Source: Parelaphostrongylus tenuis
Taxonomy: Eukaryota; Nematoda; Chromadorea; Rhabditida; Metastrongylidae
DNA length: 64,000 nt
Direction of reading: 5' to 3'
Assembly: GCA_019055375.1 (NCBI GenBank)
Contig: JAHQIW010003696.1
Span: 1 to 64,000 of the forward strand
Shown: piece after piece, positions 58,501-64,000 of the stretch
How positions within the stretch are numbered: the stretch's first letter is position 1
Layout: each line of letters opens with the position of its first letter
Program-made: the position numbers and the translations under genes
The notes under the pieces: generated by a model
The model's input: only the letters and a program-made list of their open reading frames with translations
Told to the model about the DNA's origin: nothing
Database searches by the model: none

Positions 58501-59788
58501 TTTAGTGATGACTCAACTTGAAAAAGATAAAGACTGAGTGTAACAACAGCGCGAGAAAACTATGGGACAAGCAATAGTTAAAATTCGTTTCCCACTCGGT
58601 AAAGTGAAGACGAAATATTAGTCGATAGGCAACGATAGACAACTGAAAGAGTCTGCGAAACACTCAGATATTGAGTTTTACTATGTCGTGTGCAAAGTAG
58701 CTCTTGCCCAATTTATTTATTTTTACGACTGTCATCTGAGTTGTTCCAGTTCTTGTGAGGATTCGACTGTTACTTCTATCCTTACTAGCTGAGCGAAGAG
58801 CAGTTCCTAGAATAAGATTTCAAACAGCAATGTTAGAGCGTTTCAGTGCAGGTAGTTGTCGGCTCATGAGAACCGCGGAGAGGTTTTGTCTTATAGATGG
58901 AATTCTTCTAGGACAGCATCAATGCCTGAGGTGGTGTCAACCCCAGAGATTACTTGGTCAGATTATTGGGCTCCCACGAACTCAACTGATACCCCAACTC
59001 TCCGATGTTCGCGCATTTGTTCAATCTCTTTTACCCCCTCTATTGTGGTACAGAGTGGAAAATTTTCTATCGGTAACGAAAGACGAACAAACTCTTACAC
59101 TTGTTACTAAGTGACAAATGCTACAACCAAGATGGTAGTCCTCCAGAATGTGAACGGAAATGCTTTCCCAGAGTCTTGGAACGGAATCTTTTCTTGAAGA
59201 TTCCACTGAGGCAACCACTATTGAACCTCATGTACAACCAAATGCCTATATTCCATATGTGGAATTTATGCGGCGTTTAGCTTGTAAGTTTGCTTTCACA
59301 ACGAGTTGTAGAACGAACCAACTGAAACTAATGTTGCTTCGCCCCTATTAGTAATACCGGAACCAGCGATGGTAAAATTCGTTTAGAATAGAGAGTGTAT
59401 AAGCCAGAGAGAACGGAGTACGTGAACCACAATGGCACTTCATTAGCTAAGATCCCTATCGATTCTCGGGCCTCTGTTATCGTTTTTAGACATTCTACAA
59501 TACTTCTCTTTTCATGAAATCGCAAGAACATTTTTCATTAGTTTTCACATATTTTACATAATATCGTTTAAGGTCGAAGAAACAGCGACGATACGGCTAG
59601 GTGACAAGACTTTGAAAAAAGGCGACGTCGACAAGAAAAAGACTGGAGAGAAAAAAGAAACGGAAAAGAGTAAAGCAGAGGATGAGGAAGAAGGTGAAGA
59701 TGAAGAGGAAGGTGAAGATGAGGAAGAAGGTGAAGATGAGGAAGAAGGAGAAGATGAGGAATATGAAGAGGAAGAAGAAGCTGAGTAA
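40532..59788 (+). CDS. SH3BGR-like protein with acidic tracts and fifteen 18-residue charged repeats
   Basis: Eight exons: 40532-40579, 51482-51563, 52703-52806, 52941-53012, 54019-54067, 54611-54642 (or 54604-54642 joined directly to exon 4), 56337-57404, 59573-59788 (stop TAA). Total is about 556 residues. The first ~92 residues match the SH3-domain-binding glutamic-acid-rich (SH3BGR) family, a glutaredoxin/thioredoxin-like fold without the redox CxxC: MAPLKVFIASITANAE, RTLMILDGMSIPFDVVDI, LPPQFFYNDEYLGNF, DFEEAVEDDRIAEFF. Then come Glu/Asp-rich tracts, fifteen KRED-type repeats and a final acidic tail. I chose the ATG at 40532 because the family begins with this beta strand; an in-frame ATG at 40385 would add 49 residues. 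The N-terminal domain has the usual length, but the C-terminal region is far longer than in vertebrate SH3BGR. The exact biochemical role of this family is unsettled; a cytosolic protein-interaction role is usual. The first intron is about 10.9 kb. Confidence 0.9.
48213..48551 (+). other. 112-codon open frame in the first intron of the SH3BGR-like gene
   Basis: An ATG-started frame with non-repetitive composition (WLFIIRNLIPKYGMARVDRV, YAKIVEMSWKKGEQKQSFF). I find no family motif, and no other frame nearby supports exons. It could be a chance ORF or a transposon remnant. Confidence 0.2.
49118..49144. repeat. (AT)n microsatellite
   Basis: An uninterrupted run of AT dinucleotides, about 12-13 repeats, in the first intron of the SH3BGR-like gene. 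Confidence 0.95.
49455..49560 (+). mobile_element. tRNA-related SINE head (family B)
   Basis: GGTGTCGGTAGTGCAACGATGG as the A-box region, B-box GGTTCGAGTCC, closing TGACAC, then the tail ATATTTGCATATCATTCTAC. It is the best-formed member of the GCATATCA-tail subfamily. Confidence 0.6.
50140..50440 (-). mobile_element. tRNA-related SINE, family B, long form
   Basis: Plus-strand reading: GAGAATTGAGAGGTAAGCAAAA, inverse B-box AGCTGAACTCGCG, inverse A-box AGCACCGAGG, ACCACTCATTC, then a 200-base body (ATAGCTGTCAGC, GGGTTTGATCGGGTA, CTAGTTAAGTTGGCAG) ending in TTTTTTTGCGGTATTACGATG. The body matches the segment between the two heads at 29.9-30.05 kb and so defines the full element. Confidence 0.6.
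52320..52425. repeat. Dispersed repeat fragment (GTCTCGTTCGCCTCATCA block)
   Basis: AGTGGCTTACGCAAGTTTCAGCAGTCTCG and CTCATCAAAGCCACAGACCCCACTAG are close to 55460-55530 and, less so, to 16360-16430. It may be one family with mariner-like ends. It lies in the second intron of the SH3BGR-like gene. Confidence 0.45.
53550..53848 (-). mobile_element. tRNA-related SINE, family A, well preserved
   Basis: On the minus strand: head GCATGTGGGGCACTGGTTAG, B-box GGTTCGATCTC, body GGTACCAGACTGGTC and AGTCATTGTAAAGGCC, end GATTGATCAACGCCGAGAGC, then a tail of TTATCC-type repeats (plus strand AAAAAGGATAAGGGATAA). It lies in the intron after exon 4 of the SH3BGR-like gene. Confidence 0.75.
55060..55128. 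repeat. Short local duplication
   Basis: CTCGAGTTAGTGAACACT occurs twice about 40 bases apart, with a partial third CTTGAGTTAGCTCGAG between, in an intron. Confidence 0.6.
55440..55560. repeat. Dispersed repeat fragment
   Basis: AAGGTTAATACGTCAGCGGC, TTATGTACATTTCGGCAGTA and TCGCCTGCCTCATCAGAGCC match fragments at 34621, 52330 and partly 18001. No inverted partner was found nearby. Confidence 0.45.
56337..57404 (+). CDS. Repeat exon of the SH3BGR-like gene
   Basis: A single 1068-nt exon (356 codons, phase 0/0). The first ~85 codons are acidic (GEDEDEEEGEDEDEEEG type). From about 56592 the sequence is a 54-base tandem array coding KKDTTASKEDTKREDKDK-like units, mixing Lys/Arg and Asp/Glu evenly. 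Units differ mostly by synonymous changes and by ITTS/SATS/TTAS variants. The exon ends before GTGAGT. Confidence 0.9.
56592..57404 (+). repeat. 54-bp in-frame coding minisatellite, 15 units
   Basis: The start of each unit (R-C-G-T-C-A-A-A-R) recurs every 54 bases: 56592, 56646, 56700 and so on to 57348. Length is a multiple of three, so copy-number change keeps the frame. Units starting at about 57126 and 57234 form a nearly identical 108-bp double unit (with AAAGATATTACATCGTC), a recent duplication. The antisense strand has a stop-free frame across the array, which is a by-product. Confidence 0.9.
57523..57750. mobile_element. Diverged TTAA-type MITE in an SH3BGR-like intron
   Basis: The left end CTAACCCTTTAGGGATCGAG and the subterminal GCATCTCTAACTGAC and GGTCTGCTCCACCTCC blocks match the element at 2372-2700 in order. 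The right end (GAGGTACACAGTCCCGAAGG) is degraded. Confidence 0.55.
57925..58242 (+). other. Unrecognised coding-like stretch nested in the last intron of the SH3BGR-like gene
   Basis: A frame of 105 codons plus TAA, without an ATG near its start but preceded by an AG (GATGGTAG), encodes balanced, cysteine-containing sequence (YSACGTVVHSIFYVTWQVDF, RVVADACLALQRLISKIIV). It ends SIKLGLRVLQRGSK. The SH3BGR-like exons join in phase around it, so it is not part of that transcript. It could be a terminal exon of a nested gene or a degraded gene fragment. No family recognised. Confidence 0.3.
58755..59360 (+). other. Unassigned open frames in the last intron of the SH3BGR-like gene
   Basis: Three overlapping plus-strand frames (119, 84 and 63 codons) cover this stretch. 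One has PEITWSDYWAPTNSTDTPTL, and between them lies KCYNQDGSPPECERKCFP, a cysteine-rich run. Frame changes are needed to link them, so this may be a decayed gene, possibly a secreted protein. Confidence 0.2.
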
Positions 59789-59789
59789 T

Positions 59790-61010
59790 CTTCATGAGAT
59801 ATTCACACGTCATATAGGTTCCCAAAGCATTCCGCCAATGGGCTCAGAGACTGCCAAGGTGACCATCAACGGTTGCATTATAATATGGCTGCTCCATTTC
59901 GTCAACATCGGCATGGTATAGCACCAATCATTGGAAGCGTGGCTTGCGCTTAGCATTCGTCGGGTATTCTGGGGTTGTAAATTTAATTAAAAACTTTATT
60001 GTTGATATTTCCTTAAATTGTTAATCTCTATCAAAAAAGCGCTTTCTCAAGTACATCTTCTTGTACCGATTTGTCACTTTCTCCCTGTACATGCTAATCT
60101 TTAATTTGTTCATTATATTTCAGAAATGTACATATGTAGCAATGAAACAACATTGTGAATCGAATTAACTCCATTGTGCTTCTTACATTTTTATATATAG
60201 GTAATGAATGAATCTTATTTGCATCAAGATACCATCAACAAAAATGAGCAATAGAACAATAATGAGAGATACGAATCTATGGAAATTATCAAAAAAATTT
60301 ACCTTTGATCAAATGTCAACAAGTTTACAAGACAACATTTCAGAAAACCACAACAGGATATCAAATCACTGCCTATTTGGAGATTAATTTATACATTCCG
60401 AGCTTTTACGTCATTTCAATCAACGGCTCGGAGGAAATAAGAGGTCTTAAGAACAAAAAACAAGCTGATAGCAAAACTCCTCATCTACTATATTAGTACT
60501 ACTATATTGGCCTTAGCAGGAACAAACTCATTTACTTGAAAAAATCAGTGTTAAATATTGGTTTCGCGTAAAAATCCGTATATTTTTCACCATTTGGTTA
60601 CTACAATTTCGAATTCCTTCATAAACTAAATGGATCAGTTCTTCCTCGATAATCAAGAGCTCTGAAAGAAGATTACTTAGAAGAGAGATTGATACGAGAA
60701 AAAAAAAACCTTGCGCGGGAGTTTTAATTAAAAACGAAACGAGCACTGGCACAAAAACAGTGCCTTTCTCACCACCTCTACAAAACATACAGATAACCGT
60801 TTTTGTTATTCGTGCAAATAGAAGAGTGTAATGCTTACTTCACAAGAAGTCAATCGGTTCCAAAATATTTCATAGCGAAACTGTACGGTACACTGGTTGC
60901 TACATCGGAGGTGATTACGGTAACTCGAGGAAACGCGGCGTATATATTCTTGACGCCTTAAAAAGATCCATAAGATCGCAAAATACGATGTCATTATGAA
61001 CTCTAATAAG
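59790..61010. other. 3' flank without assignable genes
   Basis: AT-rich sequence; short frames only (60305, 60528 minus, 60806 minus), none with recognisable features. Confidence 0.4.
59986..59991 (+). promoter_or_regulatory. Possible polyadenylation signal of the SH3BGR-like gene
   Basis: An ATTAAA variant about 200 bases after the stop codon. No AATAAA was noticed nearer. Confidence 0.3.
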
Positions 61011-61285
61011 GATAAAAGGATAAAAGGGATAAAGGATAAAGCTCTCGGTGCTGATCAATCTCTGAAGGATGCGCCACGCGTACATCTTCAATTTTTCATT
61101 TCATCTAAAGCGATTGAATGCATATCTGATCTTTACAGTGACTTGCGGTGGCCCCGCTGCTTATCCTTCCAGACAAGGAACCCACAGGATGGATGGCTTG
61201 GTGAGCCATGAGTGCAAGATCAAACCATTGACCTTGTGTGCGAGGCAGAGCACCTCTAACCACTGCGCCACATGCGCTCATTTGT
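61005..61285 (-). mobile_element. tRNA-related SINE, family A, with GGATAAA-repeat tail
   Basis: Minus strand: head GCATGTGGCGCAGTGGTTAG, B-box GGTTTGATCTTG, body with GTAAAGATCAGATATGC, end GATTGATCAGCACCGAGAGC. The 3' tail is a short tandem repeat, seen on the plus strand as AAGGATAAAAGGATAAAAGG. Confidence 0.75.
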
Positions 61286-63400
61286 ATTGTAAGATCATGT
61301 GTTTTTTTACTAAGCCGATTGCATGAAATTGATTTTACAAAAGTTTATTCGACTACTGTTTCGACGTCTTCCTCCTGTCCAGAGCGGATGACTCGAGTCG
61401 ACAGTCAAGTTACCAAATTATTCGGATAAGAGACTAACTAACGATTGATTTGAAACAACATGCACCAAAGTTGTTGCTGAGAAAATCATGGGGAACTACT
61501 CAATCACAGAATTTTGTTCTTCTAAAAATTCATTTATCAATTTTCCCAATCAAGGGTTTTCCTAAGAAAATGGCTGTGCGGAATTTACCACTTCCTGCAT
61601 ATATTCGGTCCCGCGAATTCATCGGAGGCCTTCAAATTCCGCTTATGGGTTCAAGCGACTGTTCGATGACCTTTGGTACTTCTGATTATTAGTGAGTACT
61701 CATTGTGTCGACCCCATTTGAATCCTAGGATAGCCGTGATAGAGTTTTCTTATTCATTTTGGATCAAACGCCTATCGAACACAAGAAACCAGATGTGAGA
61801 GAGTTGGCGCGCGTGGTAATAACCCCTTACGTTAATCTTCAGAAACGGTAATGGAAAACATACTTTGAGGGGTTATGAATAGAGTTGTCAGATAGACGTT
61901 TTCCTCTGCTACTTTTGAATCGATTAGTGCACTGATTGCTTTCAATACAGTCGCACCGGTGCTGTAAAAATATGAGTTTCATATAACCAAATGTTGATCC
62001 CGAATCTACTTCAATCTGAACTCTAGCACACGGAAACCAAGCTTGATCGTTTATATCCTATCTTTGGGAGGTGCTCAAGCATTTTATTTAAAAAAATGCT
62101 CATTTACGAAGACGCATTGGGAAGATGATAGCAAAAAAACTTTTTTCAAAATTTCTTCTGGATGATATCAATGCTATTAGTATACTGCGCCGAACGAAAT
62201 ATATTTTTCTAGAAGTTCGAAGTCCTACTAGTATTTCAAACAACAGACGAGAGTACTTTGCCGCTTATCTAATAAAACGAGTTCACAAGTAAAAATGTCG
62301 CAGATAACCTCCATAACAAAATCTTTTTGGCTGAAACTATGTTGTAAATGAAAGCAATTGTCATAAGATTTCAGTCTCGTGTTGACACGTTCGGAACGGC
62401 ATGGACTTATAGTGTCCATGAAAGCTTACACATTGCTCTAAATGCGAAAATCAATTAATCACATTTTTTGCCTGAGATATTTACTTCGTTTTCTCCTCCC
62501 TGATGAACAGGTGAAAGAAGGACCGTCTCAATAAAGCAATTCACTGCGTCTATTTTCAAGTCCTACGGAAAATACGCATCGAAACATGAACACATAGATA
62601 TTATGCCCCTACCGAAGAGACATGGGCGCCACTTACAATGTTTTAATGCATTAATCAGACAAGAACGAAGCCTTTGAAACCGAAATTTGAAGTATAGATG
62701 ACGTAAAACGAATTCGATGGCGCCAGCAGCAGCCATTTTCTTCAGGAACTCGATTCAGTCCCATATATGATTGGAAATTCACCATACGTATCAGGCTCAA
62801 CTTTACAATCACGAGGGGATTCGAAAAATCAATGGCCGTTAATAATCAGTTTCATTTTCACTCTGATTATTTTAGTTGAGAAACAGCTACAAACACCTAC
62901 CTTACAACTGGGTAAAGCAACAAAACTCTACGATTTGACATATCTGGAATCAGTCGAGCATATAGAACTCGTTGCTCGTCTCCTAGAAACTGACCACCTT
63001 AAATGCAGTGTTTGTAATTCAGTAAGCCTCACTGAACGTGTAAAAAATGTGAGTCTCAGGACGGACAGTCTATTACACATCGCCGTTGTTCAATAGTTCA
63101 CAGCTTTTCCTTAGTAAGCGAATAAGCGACGTACATATAACAAAATTTATTGAAACAGCCGACGATCATCGAATTTTTGGAGCTTTGATAGACCAAATTG
63201 TCTATAATTCAGTCAGCCAAACAATACCACTATTTCAACAGAGAAAAAGATTACGAGACGTATTCAAATAGCATTAAGCACGAAACTTTCTTGATGCAAT
63301 CACTGTGCCTACCGTTAGGGCATATTTTGCAGCAATGCGTTATACATGAACGGCTGCATTAGTGGCTATGATCTAGGTGGCGTTAATGTCTTGTAAGGCA
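61286..63400. other. Region without assignable genes
   Basis: Plus-strand frames at 61450 (80 codons) and 62767 (109 codons, with a CSVC pair and hydrophobic run IISFIFTLIILV) have no recognisable family and no supporting splice sites. Confidence 0.35.
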
Positions 63401-63411
63401 CGCAGCGACGA

Positions 63412-63648
63412 ATGCATTGGAGATCGGGTAGGCAGTTTTGCGACACTGAGCCAATAGAGTCCAAGCTAAACAAAACCCTGCCAGGCGCACATAGGACACA
63501 GACACATAACAAGGAAGAATGTGAAGTAGAAGTCACTATTGTTGCACATGAATACATGACCTCAGCGCGTAAGATATTGGACGCACTTCAGATGAAACCC
63601 GTTAATACAGGCATGAACCGCAGGAAAGAATTCCTCGTTTACATGTGA
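63412..63648 (+). pseudogene. Possible LINE-type retrotransposon ORF fragment
   Basis: The 78-codon frame includes FCDTEPIESKLNKTLPG, HRTQTHNKEECEVEVTIVAH and ARKILDAL. This resembles stretches I associate with repetitive, retrotransposon-like predicted proteins of parasitic nematodes. No reverse-transcriptase motif is inside the frame, so the call rests on recollection of similar repeats and is weak. Confidence 0.3.
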
Positions 63649-63954
63649 TATAACCTCTACAAGACTGCTATTTTGATAAGAGGTGCATTGACAGTCCATG
63701 TGAGTTGTGCACGATTGCTCTCCCTTGGCCAACTCTGCGGACTACCCATAATAAGCGGAACGTGGAAAAGTTGCTTTATTATTGATGCGATAAGACTTCA
63801 GGGTGTAGCACAATTTTTCTTGTTCAAGATAGTGTGTGACTGATTGATTTCCAGACAAAATGATTTTTCCAGGTTCCGAAAAAAGCGAAAGCCACCTTAA
63901 CGTTAGCTGTTCAAATAAATTTTGGTATTACTCGGTTGTATAAAAACAAATTAA

Positions 63955-64000
63955 ATTCGACCTCATTCGCTGTACAGGGAATTTTTCATAAGAGTGTTAG
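63955..64000. mobile_element. End of a palindromic element cut by the window edge
   Basis: TTCGACCTCATTCGCTGTACAGG and TTTTTCATAAGAGTGTTAG match the left end of the element at 18860. The rest lies outside the window. Confidence 0.55.

Noticed and set aside
58856..59200. Laminin N-terminal-like domain
   Set aside because: CYNQDGSPPEC recalls the start of that domain, but the expected following motifs are absent, the order is wrong and frames change.
1..64000. CRISPR array, bacterial operon or integrated virus
   Set aside because: No regularly spaced direct repeats, no ribosome-binding-site spaced gene cluster, and no reverse-transcriptase, capsid or envelope-like frame beyond transposon relics.

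Overview
The window reads as nuclear DNA of a nematode. The evidence is short AT-rich introns with GT/AG borders, a zinc astacin protease with EGF and CUB-like parts typical of nematode NAS proteins, and dense tRNA-derived SINEs, palindromic MITEs and mariner relics. A clade V parasite (strongylid/hookworm-like) is my inference, not something the sequence proves. There is no operon, prokaryotic gene, CRISPR array or rRNA. Most open frames in the window are short and lie in repeats or introns; only three multi-exon genes can be rebuilt with confidence.

Region by region. 1-8.5 kb: repeat field (foldback MITE, mariner relic, TTAA-type MITE, several SINEs, a pyrimidine-rich tract). About 8.77-13.43 kb, plus strand: mitochondrial ribosomal protein L38 (PEBP-like fold), seen as nine consecutive exons with matching phases; its first exon is not found. 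13.5-17.3 kb: repeats and unassigned sequence. About 17.3-25.15 kb, minus strand: an astacin metalloprotease (propeptide, protease, EGF, CUB-like) in ten visible exons. Its splice sites and zinc motif are intact, but three exons carry single-base frame breaks, so it is either a young pseudogene or carries assembly indels. A large palindromic element and a mariner relic sit in its last visible intron. 25.2-34 kb: stacked foldback elements and SINEs, including a 60-bp perfect inverted repeat. 34-40.5 kb: mostly unassigned, with one weak plus-strand coding candidate near 36.7-37.1 kb.

40.53-59.79 kb, plus strand: an SH3BGR-like (thioredoxin-fold) gene of eight exons, about 556 codons. A conserved N-terminal domain is followed by acidic tracts and by fifteen 18-residue charged repeats inside one 1068-nt exon. 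Its first intron is about 10.9 kb, and introns hold SINEs and two unrecognised coding-like stretches. 59.8-64 kb: repeats, a possible LINE fragment and the end of another palindromic element cut by the window edge.

The three genes show no functional link: L38 acts in the mitochondrial ribosome, the astacin is secretory, and the SH3BGR-like protein is probably cytosolic. The window is mainly of interest for the repeat-expanded SH3BGR-like gene, the broken astacin, and the nested mobile-element architecture.
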